DNA from: Deinandra increscens subsp. villosa
Lineage: Eukaryota; Streptophyta; Magnoliopsida; Asterales; Asteraceae
Length of the DNA stretch: 64,000 nucleotides
Direction: 5' to 3'
Assembly (NCBI GenBank): GCA_039602395.1
Contig: JBCNJP010000023.1
Span: forward strand, 92,520,030 to 92,584,029
Shown: positions 1 through 11,239 of the stretch, piece after piece
How positions within the stretch are numbered: the first letter of the stretch is position 1
Layout: every line of letters starts with the position of its first letter
Notes under the pieces: model-generated
What the model was told of the DNA's origin: nothing
The model's database searches: none
What the model saw: the letters and a program-made list of their open reading frames with translations, nothing else
Program-made: the position numbers and the translations under genes

Positions 1-59
1 TCTCAAAATATAATCTAATCTGATAATAAATTAATTAGCAAACATTAGCAATCACTTAC

Positions 60-2240
60 TCTCAAGGGGGTGGATGCTGATAAACTTTCATCATTTCTGA
101 GACGCTGTGAGAGGATAGCTGAAAGTTCATCTGAAACCCAAGTTATCCACAAGTTATGAGCTTTAATACAAAGATCTTGTGTTGTTTTTCTAAGTTCACC
201 AAGTTGTGGGCCAGAACTATCATCAGCTCCAAACAATGCAGAAGCAGCAAGTGAAGATTGTCTTCTAGATGAAGTAATCATTTTCTTCCCATGGTTTTCA
301 GAAGTAAAAGAATCAAACATTCCACTAGAATAAATCACTCCTTTTGATATCTTACCAGAAACTGCTGACAATGATTCATTCAACCATAACCGAGGAGAAC
401 CAAGAATAACAGAAATGTTTCTAGAGTACTTCTGGAATGCAAACAATATTCTTCCAATAAATAGTGATCTCTCGACAATTATTGCTGGAGATGACGAAGT
501 ATCGCCCAATGCAGAATACAAGGAATCCAACTCGTCCTTGATCTCTGTTAGTATGGCTGACATGCTTTCAAAACATTTGTTTTGTAAATATGGTGCTAGT
601 TCCTTTAATCTTGAAGAGGCTTTTGGAGATTCTAAGAAGCTTAATAGGTCTTCGAGTACATTCTTGCAGTGGTTGTCCACCGCCATTCTAATTCGACCAA
701 CTTCATCACCAAAATAAGCATTTAAACAGCTTTGGATATCACTAGCACTGGGAGATGCCTTAGGGCTAGTCACCAGTAAAGTCTTTTTGGCGGTGGGCTC
801 CATGAACCAAGCTCCACCACCCAAAGGAGAACGATTCGAAAAATCTTGGAAATCAACTTTGTCAAAATGACCTTTATCCATGCTATGAATCGACTCCTTT
901 ATATTGACAGTATTACTCATTTTATCAAACCCAGAGCGAATTATCGCTTTCATTCTGCTTGCAAAAGGCCGTTCGAAAATTTCATCCCAAAGATCATCAT
1001 CACTGCCTAAAACAAGCTCACGTGTTCTATTCCATGGCATCTCAATTTCGGAACCAAAAACGCTCTTTAGCCACTCCAAACTCCCTCCCAACACATCTTT
1101 TCCTTCCATAGTTTCCCTAATCAACTTCTCAGCTGCAGCAAGCTGCTGCCCACTATCAACAGCATCAATTAAGTACCGACCATTAACTTTGTTAACTATC
1201 TCCTTCCCACAACTCCTCAAGAAATCCAAACACGCTTTCGCAATAAACTCTCGATCCAGCATTACCATTAAAGACTCCAATTTTTCCCTAAAAGACTTCC
1301 ACAACCTCACTTCTTCATCCGGATTCGGTATCCCCCCAAACAACTGAGACACAGGGGGTGAATCCAATACAGTCCTGTAGAACAAAGGCATATCACTCAT
1401 CACCTGCAAAAACAACTCCCCTACATGTGCCACACTAACCTGAATCACCTTCAACACCTCACAAAACACCATTATCACATCCTCACTAGCTACCTTACAA
1501 CTATTTAGCTTCTGAGAAACACAAGACTTTCTAGAATCAAGTAACAGTTTCAAAATCTGAACAGGATTAAGTTCATCAATCACAGAAACAGCAGCTAGAG
1601 CATCAGCATAAACGGAAATCTCAAGCCCTAAATCCTGATCCAACAACCTCTCACGACTACGCTGAGAGATCTGAGCTTTGAAACTCTCAACTATCTGCCA
1701 TTGATGCTGTAACAAAGGAAACGTAAATAACTGACTCTTATTATTATTATTATTATTATTATCATTGCTTGTTAAACCATGGTGAACTAATTTGGCGCGC
1801 ATATAACGCGCAGCTGCACCGACAAACATCGATTCGTCGAGGCATCCCCAAATGCTCTCAGGAGTATCAACAATATACTTCACACGGCACGCTATGCCGT
1901 AAATTCGAGCCCTAGCGGGGTTCGAGGATGCGGAATTAGGGTTAACTGTTGTAGATGAAAGGGAACGAAGGATACCGACGTGAACGGCGGAGATATTGCG
2001 GGAGATTGAGCGGCAGGAGGACTTCATGTTGACGATTGAATCGGCGGAATCGATGAGATCGCGGTAACGGTTGCCGACGAGCTGCCGGAGATCTTCGCTC
2101 TTGTCCTGGATCTGTTTTCGGGTTGCGGATTCGACATTTCGGATCTCGGATATAGGTTTGGTGCGGAAGATGGATTCGGCGTCTTTGGCGGTTAATGTGG
2201 ACGGAGATGACGGTGGTTGTGATGGCGCTGCCACTCTCAT
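60..2240 (-). CDS. COG1: COG1, conserved oligomeric Golgi complex subunit 1 (first coding exon, partial)
   Basis: Recognised as plant COG1, a lobe A subunit of the COG tethering complex, which acts in retrograde vesicle traffic at the Golgi. The ATG at 2240 opens 727 codons. The N-terminal region (residues 20-75) has the family signature [13 protein letters not shown] followed by [17 protein letters not shown], which aligns with the Vps51/COG1 N-terminal helical domain. The exon ends at a canonical donor (GTAAGTG, read on the minus strand at 53-59) after a complete codon, so the rest of the protein lies to the left of the window. Plant COG1 proteins are about 1,050 residues, so roughly two thirds is present. 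Residues 159-167 form an Asn-rich run encoded by a trinucleotide repeat, probably a lineage-specific expansion. Plus-strand open frames over this exon are shadows. The product is assigned from remembered family similarity, not a search. Confidence 0.93.
1737..1765 (-). repeat. AAT trinucleotide microsatellite inside COG1 coding sequence
   Basis: A (TTA/ATT)n run on the plus strand encodes a run of asparagines (residues 161-167, with Asp160 interrupting after Asn159). It lies between the N-terminal helical bundle and the rest of the protein. Unit-length changes would keep the frame. Confidence 0.9.
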
Positions 2241-3579
2241 GGTGGTGGTTGACGGTGGCGGATATCAAAATCTCCGACTGAATTTACGACGTTGCGACGA
2301 ATGAGATCTAATTCACGTAATTTTTTCATGATATTATTGGAAAAAAAATAGACTCGTTAAAAATTAAATTTTGAGTAAAAGTTAAATTTTTGATGAGAGG
2401 GCATTCACATGGGTTGGTTCTATAAAAAACAATATTTTGTAAAAAACTAAAAAATTAAAATAAATATTATTTTTTTAAAACTTTTTTTACATGTTTCTTT
2501 CATTATTTTAAGAATACTGGAAAAATAAAAAAATTTAAAAACATTTTTAAGTTTTTTTAAAAAATAAAATAAAATTAGGATTTTAGCTTAAAATTTATAA
2601 TGCACTATGCAACAATAATATAAAATTGGTTTATGAATGTCAATTCTTTGTTTTTTACATTATTTGCATAAACCACGTTTATGTTTAAGTTAAATTTCTT
2701 CTTTTTAGTAGTTTTAATTGAATGCATTATGCAATACTATTAGTACTATTGCATGATGCACTATAAAGAATCACTAAACTTTTTATTTTTTTAAATTTTT
2801 TTCTCATAAATAAAACTAATAAAATTATAGACTTTTTTATGAATTTTTTTTTTTAATTATTAATATATGAAGAAGTTATAGAGAAAAAAATGTTGGTTTT
2901 TTGGTTTTTTTGGTTTTTTGAATAATTGTTGGTTTTTTGTAAATCTTTTCCCTGATATTAAATGGCATTTTTTTATGACTATGAAGAAAAGTTTCTAGAA
3001 AACAATCATTCAAATATAACATTTTTTTTATAACGGGATAAAAGGCATTTTTTCATAGTATAAAAACATACAAAAATTCTAAAAGCAACTTTATGGTTAA
3101 GCTCAGTCATCGAAAACATATCAATCACATAAGACGTCACGTGATGCATTGTCATCAAAAGTTAAATTTTTAACGGAGGTTAACGTTTTTTAAGGGCGGT
3201 CTGTTTTATTTTTCCAATATGTAAAAAAAAGGTTTACTGTAAGGGAAAAAGAACATAGGATTAGTATCGGCGAATAAGTAATAGTTGAGATTATATAATC
3301 CAATTATAAAAGTGTGTCTTATTACATGTTCTCGTAACTCTTTACCAATTACAAAGTGGTTTGCGAGTTTTCTTATTTGTGTGTTATATGATTAAGAGTT
3401 TCAAGTAATATACTCGTTACCTAAAACTTGATCTTAGACTCGGCTAAAATTGATTTAAAATTGATCTTAGACTCGTTTCCAACAACACGTGTTCCAGAGT
3501 ATACGTGGTGCGATTCCTTTTTCATATATATCTTATACGTGTTCCATTTTCTACCATTTATCATCCATATTTAACCTTA
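2241..3579. other. AT-rich intergenic DNA upstream of COG1
   Basis: This stretch holds the COG1 5' untranslated region and promoter at its left edge. No clear TATA box is visible within 150 bases of the ATG. The remainder is homopolymer-rich AT sequence without a coding frame, a tRNA or a clear transposon boundary until the Helitron terminus at 3580. Confidence 0.6.
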
Positions 3580-4480
3580 CTAGCCAATGACCCGGGCAAA
3601 TATCCGAGACTGTAATATAAGAAACATAAAATAAAATATAATATGAAACTAAATATAAAAAAAAATCTGAAAGAAATAATACATAAAACTAAAATGGAAA
3701 TAAATAGATGGGATGGTCATAGTTGATTTATAGAAATCATTGACGTAACAGTTGGATATTTCTTTATATGTAGTAAGAGGGTAGAGTTGTGACCATTATC
3801 ATCTTTTTAGATGAACCTTAGTGTTTAGAGCTATGCAAAAAAAACAGTTTGGTTACATCAGAAAAGATCACATAGTACTACAAAACCAACTTGTCATACT
3901 AAGTAGTGCTTAGAGGTTCACCAAAATATGTAATATTTAGTAGTTGGCCACTTGATAGCTTCACCAAAAAAAAAAAAACTTCATCATAAATAGGAGACTA
4001 AATCGGCTTGGTTCCTTGTCTAATCTTTAGTAGTTGGTCATTTGATAGTTTCACCAAAAGAGATAATGTTCATCATAAACAAGAGACCAAATCGGTTTGG
4101 TTCCTTATGGATTCACCAAAAAAGATATCATTTATTATGAACAAGAGACCAAATCAGTTTGGTTCCTTCCCCTTCCCTTTCACATTGTTGTCATTTTGTT
4201 GCATCCCATCACACCTGACAGAAATTTATGTAAGTGGTTTTGGTGTGTTAGTTATGTAGGTTTTAGAACTTAAGCAATTTCAATACCTCGCTCCTCTTTA
4301 ACTTTCTTCAACTCACCTTCACAACCATCTGTAGACAAATGATGTTAGTTCATGGTAGGAAAATAATTGTTTAACTTGTTTGCAGTATTGAGCCATATTA
4401 AAATTGTAATACCTTGACATCTGTATAGTTGCGTTTTAACTAAATTATTTTCCAAACTGGATGTTGGACTTGTGCTTGAG
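3580..4480 (-). mobile_element. Helitron 3' terminus (minus strand); right boundary not located
   Basis: Read on the minus strand, the sequence ends in CTAG followed by a host T at 3579. A short imperfect GC-rich hairpin (CTCGG...CCGGG) lies just inside, which is the hallmark of a Helitron 3' end. The body extends to higher coordinates, but no A|TC 5' end could be fixed. Inside are about three tandem copies of a motif containing AAGAGACCAAATC (3990-4170). At about 4290-4340 there is a short exon-like segment on the minus strand with acceptor and donor consensus, possibly a captured gene fragment. The listed right boundary is arbitrary. Confidence 0.55.
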
Positions 4481-4779
4481 CCGATCTCAGCTGACATTGC
4501 AACAAATAATTATGAACAAAATTATTCATTTCACAAGGTCCTAAATATATATATATATTATGCCAAAAATCATTTATTGTCATGGCAACCCTATTTTGAC
4601 CAATCATCATACAAGATATCATCACAATCATTAATCAACATACAACTTAATATGATCAACCCTAGATCTAACATCAAATGGCAATATCATGAAGATACAA
4701 GCACAAAAACACTTCCTTTATCAAGACTTACCAAGATCTATCATCAAGACTAAGGTTTTGCACATGAGAATCCTAATTT

Positions 4780-5240
4780 GATCATGGAGATTGTTAGATC
4801 TAACAATAACAAGCATGTATGGCATGGATCTAATTCTAATACCACATAAAATTACAAACTTAGTCATGAAATCCACAGATTTATCATTTAGCAACATACA
4901 TGGTGTAGACCTAACCCTAATACATCATAAAGATACAATATTGGTCATGAAATCAATAGATCTATCATTTAGCAACATGCATGGTGTAGATCTAACCTTA
5001 ATACATCAAAAAGATGTAATCTTGGTCATGAAATCAATAGATGTGGTGATTAGCAACATGAGTGATGTAGATCTAACCCCAATCCATCATAAAAGTACAA
5101 TCTTGATCATGAAATCCATAAATCTAGTGATTGGCAACATGCATGGTGTAGATCTAGCCCTAAACCATAATAAAAATACAATCTTGATTATGTTATCCAT
5201 AGATTCATCAATAATCATTATGCATGGCATAACTCTAACC
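4780..5240. repeat. 81-bp minisatellite, about 5.5 copies
   Basis: The motif TCATGAAATC and its variants recur at 4864, 4945, 5026, 5107 and 5188, exactly 81 bases apart each time. Because 81 is divisible by 3, a continuous 150-codon plus-strand frame (4791-5243) repeats every 27 residues. No start context, intron or homologue is recognised, so the frame is treated as a by-product of the repeat. Confidence 0.85.
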
Positions 5241-5424
5241 TAAACACATCATAAAGTTCAGATCTTGATCTTTCAAATTCATGGAATAAGAAGAAACTTA
5301 CAAGAACCGAAAGAAAAGGAAGAAAGGTGGAGAAACAAGCTTGGATCTTCCAAGATTAATCCCTAAATCCAAGTTCTTGAGTAAGAATGAATGATAACTA
5401 GGGTTTCTAGTCATTTTGAGTGTT

Positions 5425-5440
5425 GGGGGGGGGGGGGGGG
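5425..5440. repeat. Homopolymer G tract
   Basis: An uninterrupted run of about 16 G on the plus strand lies just downstream, in minus-strand terms, of the TATA-like motif at 5460-5471. Confidence 0.9.
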
Positions 5441-6379
5441 AGGAACATGGAGGCTAAAGATGCTTATATAGCTTAAATCTTGGGTTTTATGAAAATAGTG
5501 AAACAAGCTTATTGCCTAACCCATTCATGGGTTCTAGGAAATATGATAAGAACCATTCCGTATGGGCACTTGTCTGATTTCTCGATTCTCGTGCTCGTTT
5601 TGCCATTTTTCGATGTTTTCGAGTCTCGTTTTCACCCAAAATCACCCAATACATTATCCCATCATGTTAACGACGTATACTACACTAAAAAGAATATAAA
5701 TACGCCACATAACTCATAACAATGAACACATAAGGTCACATAACGCGATTTTGGTCGATTTTGTCGTACGTATCACTTTTGGGCAATTCACCAACGTTTC
5801 GTGACTCAACTTAGTGTGTGATGAATGGTGACATGATCTGTGATTATTAGACTCACAATTATGCTAAATTTGACATATGGAACTCAAATACGAGATTCTC
5901 GGTAAACGACGAATCGCGTACCGAAATCGTGTAAAAACGTAAATTGCTTTATTTTCGATTTGAGGGATCCAATTTCAATCCAAATGATTTTAATTAACAA
6001 TCTTAAGGCAAGCACTTAAATTCCTTTTACCAAACCAACCACTAGTAGTCCTCCCAAGTGATATTAACCTCTGCTTGATTAAAACTTAAAACCCATTTTA
6101 TTTATTTTCTTTTCTTCTTTTATTTTCTTAGTTTAATCAACTCTTCACTTATATATTTAAAAACCGGTTAAGTACAAAAGATTATATATCAAAGCCTCAT
6201 TTCCCCTATGTCCTTGGACGACCTCGGTTACTTAGCTTCGCTATACTATGCCACGATAGGTGCACATGACCGTGGTGTATGGTGATTGTTAGTTATTGAG
6301 TTTTATAAATTTAAAAGCTTAAGCAAGAGTGGTGTCGAATTTGACCCATAATTATCATATTTTTATATACACCATACCG

Positions 6380-6476
6380 CACACCAACTTAACCCTTGGA
6401 TAATATAACAAACAACATACAAAGAACATACAAAATCAACTTATGACCCGCGGCTACGCGCAAGTCCATTGCCTAG
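6380..6476 (+). mobile_element. Helitron 3' terminus (plus strand)
   Basis: A CGCG-GCTA-CGCG hairpin (about 6450-6461) is followed by CCTAG ending at 6476 and then a host T, matching a plus-strand Helitron 3' end. The element extends to the left, but its 5' end was not found. The left coordinate is nominal. It faces the minus-strand Helitron terminus at 3580. The end is only 65 bases from the FAR2 stop codon. Confidence 0.6.
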
Positions 6477-6498
6477 TAATAATTTATTACAATAAGGC

Positions 6499-6504
6499 TT
6501 TATT
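6499..6504 (-). terminator. FAR2 poly(A) signal AATAAA
   Basis: Read on the minus strand, AATAAA occurs 37 bases after the FAR2 stop codon. It is the first canonical signal downstream. Cleavage 10-30 bases further would fall at or beside the Helitron terminus at 6476. Confidence 0.55.
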
Positions 6505-6540
6505 TATATATAATATTTATAAGATTAATTAAGTGCACAT

Positions 6541-9500
6541 TCATCTTCCCTTCAATACATGCCTCCTTAGCCCTGGAATATGAACATTTGATATGTAATC
6601 TCTCCAGTCTATCTTTCCCACATCAAATCCAAATGTCTTCTTTTCTTCTTCAGACATCATACCAAATAACTTTTGAGTGTTACTGTTATCAAACCTGTAA
6701 AAATGGTTTCAAGATCATGCAAGGGTCAAAAGTAAAAACATGCAATATAAGGACTTGAGGAGTAAATTCATTCAATATTTGAAGTGTGATATTACCTTCC
6801 ACCATAAAATGTGTATGGTTCATATATACTGGCCAAATACTTTGCTTGCTCTACTGATTTCTTGCAAATGTTTTCAAGTTTACGTGAAAACTTCCCTTTG
6901 TTCATAGAACCTGAAGAAGTCAACCCGCTTCGGCTCATCGCGTCTTTCCATACATGAGCGGAGAATTCTTCCATGGACCGACAAAGTTGCATAATTGGTA
7001 CATGAACAGGCCTTCCCTTTAAATCCAAACATGGTGAAGAGTTGAAGTGTTCATAAACTAGTCTTGCCAAATCCTTAAATACCAACGGGTTCACTACCGA
7101 TGAAGCTATATGATAAATGTAGTTATCTTCGGTTTTGCCACTTGCCATATGTTTTGCCATGGCTGCCATGGTGGCATTGACTACCATGTCAGCTGGAACC
7201 TAAAAACAATTTTTTAGATTCATAGAAGTTTCTGGAGATTTAAGACACAAAAGTGTCGACGAATCAAGAATATCACTTACCACATCAAGAACACCATTTG
7301 GGTCAACAAGAAATCCGCTAAGTTGTCCCTTTCCATAGTAAAGTACAATTGGATCCATCATCCTTCAAAGAGATATAAAAGCATAAATCTTGATCAATTT
7401 TTCACTATGGGTTGATTCATTTTTCTATCTCTAACAAGTCAAACATGTGAAACTTAGGTAAATGGAAACATGTCAAGCCAAGCCAAAGAAATTGTATTTA
7501 AATGACTAAAACCTACAACTAAATCGCTTTATTAAAAAAAGTTAGGTGATTGTATTAGTAATATAGTTTTTAAATCTTGTTTAAAACATTAATCACTTAT
7601 AAATTTAATCAAATGAACAAAAAATTGTCTGGATGGCCCAACCCCAACCATTCTGACCCGTTATCCAACTTTGGGGCCCACCCATTTTGTCGCCTCTAAG
7701 AACACAAATACCTGTTTCCTTCCATCCATCCTGGAAATGGTTCTTTGTAAGTGCTTTCAATGACACTCGGTCGGATTATGACAATGGGTATATCTCCTCT
7801 CATTTTATCAATCATCATTTCTCCCATTGCCTTGGTAAAAACATATGAGTCTTGCCACCCGTATAGCTTTGCCCTGGTTAAATCGCATAATCAAGGAAAA
7901 CCAAGACGTTTTGTAGGTAATCTTAAGTGAGCTAAGCAGAACAAAACAAAAAATAAGACAAACATTGTATGTAAATCTAGTATACGTACCTCTCTATTCC
8001 AAGCTCTTTTAGCTTTTGAACCAAAGCATTTTCTCCTAAATGTTTCTTTGATTCCAAAACCATTTTTATTTCATCTTCTACATTCAACTTTGGCATATGA
8101 TTCCCATTCACAAGGCTTTCCCGTGCTATAGTCTCGCCTATATTAAATGGCTTTTCCATGATTCTTCCTTGTCTTTGTCCATTAACATATGCTACAATCA
8201 AGAGAAAGTTTGTATCTAACATTATTGAGAGAATTGATTCATTTAACTCTATATGTATCTAAGATTCTAACATTACTATTAAAATACATCATAGTTAGGT
8301 GATGTATTTGAATTGATTTATGCATATATGCAGACAAATTTATGTGTATTTATTTATCATAAACACACACACATATTTATGAGTTATAGTTCTTCTATGG
8401 TGGTGTGGTTTTTCTGAACCAGAAGTCTCTAAAAACATATCATTTAATAGAAAGGGGATACAAATACAAACGGACAATCACCCTGACGGGCAAGGGAGGC
8501 GGGCAACAAGCTGCGCCGCCAAGCCTTTCTGGATAGCAAAACTAAACCTCGTGAAAACAACATCCCTAGCACCAAAGGTCACCACATTACCATGCATGAC
8601 CCGTTGAACTCTATTCAAGGTTTCCACGGCCTCAGAGGCGAGGGACCCAAAAGTGTCAAAGGCAAAAGGAACAAACACGTGTTGATTTTCAATGCACGCT
8701 TTCTCATGCTTGTTCACTTTTCCAATCGCAGCCTTAGAAGCCGCCTGCCCCACTTTGAACTCCCCAGCCCCCAGGCCCACCAGAGGGGAGACCCAGTTCT
8801 TCTATGGAAAATAAAAACTTATTTTAAGGGTGAAGTCTTTTATATACCTGTAGAAACTTGCAGGAAGAGGTTAAGTTTTTTGCACCTTTTTGCAAAGCTC
8901 ATAAGGCGACTAGGCCCGCATGTATTGATGTCAAGAGCTACATCATATCTGCCAAAAAAAAAAAAAAAAAAAAGTGAATCTTTAAGGCTTTTCTTGCTAG
9001 TTTGTTAATTAATTAAAGTTTTAAGGAGGTTAACCTCTCATCAAAAGTAGTATTAGCTGCGGAATTTACAATTATGTCAACTTCTTTTGCAATCATATCT
9101 GCTGTGTCCTCATCTAACCCAAGGTTGGATTCACAAACATTTCCAGGCACAGGAACCAGCTTGCTTAACATGAAAGATTGATATGATTTCCCATAAGATT
9201 GTTGGAGGAACTTGAAAAGTTCGCTATTGATTATCTGTAATACAATCCTAAATTAAATTGAATTTACTACTTAATGATGATAAGATAGTTCATGTAAAAA
9301 TGAAGTGAAGCATGGGACTTCATGTGGCAAAATCCCCAGACAAACATTTTTACCATCTTTTAAACTTTTCATGCAAAAAGTAGTGCTTTAAATATGATTA
9401 CAACATTAACATTATAACAGTAGTAATATAAATCTTTGTATAAACAGTTTAGGTGGTTGTATGCATTGATATAGAATTTGGGTCATTTTCAACCTATTCG

Positions 9501-10972
9501 ACCCAATGACCCAAATCCGGTTTGGTTCAACTTTTCATCTTAAAACACAGCCAAATTGATGTATTCATAAGTAAATCGATCAAATTGCCACATTCTACAT
9601 AAGTCTTCCACAAAAACAAGAAAGAAGACAAAAGAAACGTACTTCGTTTTTCAATCTTTCCATGGCAGCATCCGTGTTTTTTGCCTTGATTAGGAGATAT
9701 ATCTTCCCCACATCAGGCACTGTGCGCAATATCTTCTCTATGAACACTACATAGTTGATATGATATTCAGAAAAAATCTAACTAGTTAGAGAAGGTCAAC
9801 CAGCAAGATGTTACTAGCATCCAAGAATAATCATTCATTTAGGCACCAAACCATACATACCTAGCAAAATCCCACTAGAAGAACAGTAGGGTAGGGTCTG
9901 AGGAGGGTTAGATAAGGTCATAAGGGCAAACTTTACCTCTATCCTATGGGATAAAGAGGCTTCTCCCAGACAGAGCCCTGGCTTATCATTTAGGTACCAA
10001 AATGAGCAAACAAATACCACTACATATAGAGTAAATGTGTCAAAATGGGCAGGTTGGGTAGCAAGTTAAAACAAGTTCATGTCAAAACCGGCTAATTATA
10101 GTTTACCAGAGTGATACTACACTTCAAATATTCTTGTTGCATCTATAAGTTCGTGCTAGAGGTGGCAAAATGGACGTATCAAGAGTTTGGGTGACCGATA
10201 ACACATTTTGACTAACTTTTTATATATAATTTGTTTATCACTTACAAAAGGATACTATAACCATACTAATCTAAACTTTTGAATAAAACTATCTACTAGG
10301 TTCTATTCTATGCATCAAATATATTTTTTGGGCGACTTTCTACCTGTTTTACCTGTTCTACACGTTTTCCCTTTTAGCTTTCTTTTTACCTATTCGACCC
10401 GCTAAAATAAAACACGTCCCCTACATAAAATACCAACACCATACAAATGTTTTGCATCAAGAATTAATGCCATGAGCCCATGTCTAGCTAGTGCGCAAAA
10501 CTACTGTATCAAGAACACTATGTATTAAAAGTAACAATAATAATCATAATGAAAAAGGATATGCACCTTTGCCCAAGAACCCAGTTGCACCAGTAACAAA
10601 GAACCCTTTTCCTTTGAGTATATTTATGATTCCAATACCATCATCATTCATCTCCATCACAGAAGCATTTTGTGCATCATTCCCATTCACATTCCCGTTC
10701 ACATTCCCATTCACGTGCCCGTTGGGAGCCAAAACCAAGTTTTCGGTATCCAAAAGAGCCGTTGCCGGATCCACATTAACCAAAGCCGATCTTTTGGTCA
10801 AAATAGACGACACCCCATTACCCCTAATAACATTTCCTTCAGTTTGGCAATTCATCAAACAGTTGGTCTTCATGTCTGATAACCACGGGTAATTCTTGTA
10901 ATAACCCCTCAAATTCCCAGCCTTTTTTTGCCGGATCGCGATGGAAGAACCAAGAGACATAGTCCCCATCAT
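6541..10972 (-). CDS. FAR2: Fatty acyl-CoA/ACP reductase, MS2/FAR2 type (9 exons, complete)
   Basis: Reduces fatty acyl chains to primary fatty alcohols using NADPH. MS2/FAR2 members act in plastids of tapetum cells and feed sporopollenin in the pollen wall. Exons (minus): 10567-10972, 9643-9746, 9035-9234, 8848-8948, 7990-8191, 7712-7873, 7281-7362, 6796-7199, 6541-6694. All junctions are GT-AG, every phase matches, and the sum is 1,815 bases (604 residues plus stop). The NADPH motif TGATGFLGK is at 127-135 and the catalytic YxxxK (YVFTK) at 348-352. The C-terminal male-sterility domain ends with RRHVLKGR. The long N-terminus before residue 120, with VNGN repeats at 87-98, fits the plastid-targeted subgroup. 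Start: a TTG lies in frame two codons upstream, but ATG at 10972 is the first methionine. A pollen-wall role is inferred from family membership. The FAR family call is firm; the FAR2 orthology is likely. Confidence 0.92.
8401..8794 (-). mobile_element. Retroposed gene fragment in FAR2 intron 4
   Basis: A 394-bp, relatively GC-rich block interrupts intron 4. It is bounded by a 13-base direct repeat, AGTTCTTCTATGG, at 8388-8400 and 8795-8807, the TSD size expected of LINE-driven retroposition. On the minus strand it has an open frame (8478-8780, 100 codons) with the stretches [13 protein letters not shown] and [17 protein letters not shown] recognise these from many plant hypothetical and reverse-transcriptase-associated proteins of unknown function. 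There is no intron and no long poly(A) tail. Most likely it is a truncated processed copy. Whether it is expressed cannot be told. Confidence 0.65.
9851..9985 (-). mobile_element. TS-type SINE, 5'-truncated, in FAR2 intron 1
   Basis: Read on the minus strand, the block contains GAAGCCTCTTTATCCC, then GGATAGAGGTAAAG and CCTCAGACCCTACC, which I recognise as the body of the TS SINE family of asterids. It is flanked by a 16-base near-identical repeat, TCATTTAGG(C/T)ACCAAA, at 9835-9850 and 9986-10001. The tRNA-like head is missing. It sits 104 bases upstream, in minus-strand terms, of exon 2. Confidence 0.75.
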
Positions 10973-11222
10973 TTTCAAGAGAAACCTAAACAGATTCCAG
11001 AAGAAAAAAATGCAAAACCAAAATCACACAAGGGATAATTTGCAGGTTGGAAGATGTTGGTTGTAAAGTTGGAAACTTTCTTTAGCTAATTGTCTCCTAC
11101 AATAATAAAACTTGAATAACAAAATCAAATAATAAAGAAACAAGTAAACAAACAAGCAGAAATTGATGGAAAATAACATATGGGTTTGTTGAATATTTAA
11201 AGAAAGATGGGTGAAATCATGT

Positions 11223-11231
11223 TTTTATATA
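11223..11231 (-). promoter_or_regulatory. Putative FAR2 TATA box
   Basis: TATATAAAA on the minus strand lies about 250 bases upstream of the FAR2 ATG. This gives a leader of about 220 bases if transcription starts 30 bases downstream. A second TATA-like element (TTATATAC) lies about 30 bases further upstream. Predicted by motif only. Confidence 0.45.
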
Positions 11232-11239
11232 TTGGAGAG

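Larger units (their letters stand above)
4600..6010 (-). mobile_element. Probable solo LTR or LTR fragment with minisatellite (minus strand)
   Basis: On the minus strand a TATA box (CTATATAAG, about 5460-5471) is followed by a leader-like region containing a 16-base C run and then an 81-bp minisatellite. Upstream sequence (5500-5960) is low in stops and moderately GC-rich, as in a U3 region. This looks like an LTR promoter unit without internal coding sequence. No TSD was found and the ends are approximate. It could instead be the promoter and leader of a lost gene. Confidence 0.35.

Noticed and set aside
4780..5240. Regularly spaced repeats that might look like a CRISPR array
   Set aside because: Units are contiguous 81-bp tandem repeats without unique spacers, in a plant genome.
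8592..9008. 138-codon plus-strand frame in FAR2 intron 4 and exon 4
   Set aside because: Spans the retroposed insert and a FAR2 exon on the opposite strand, so it is a chance frame.
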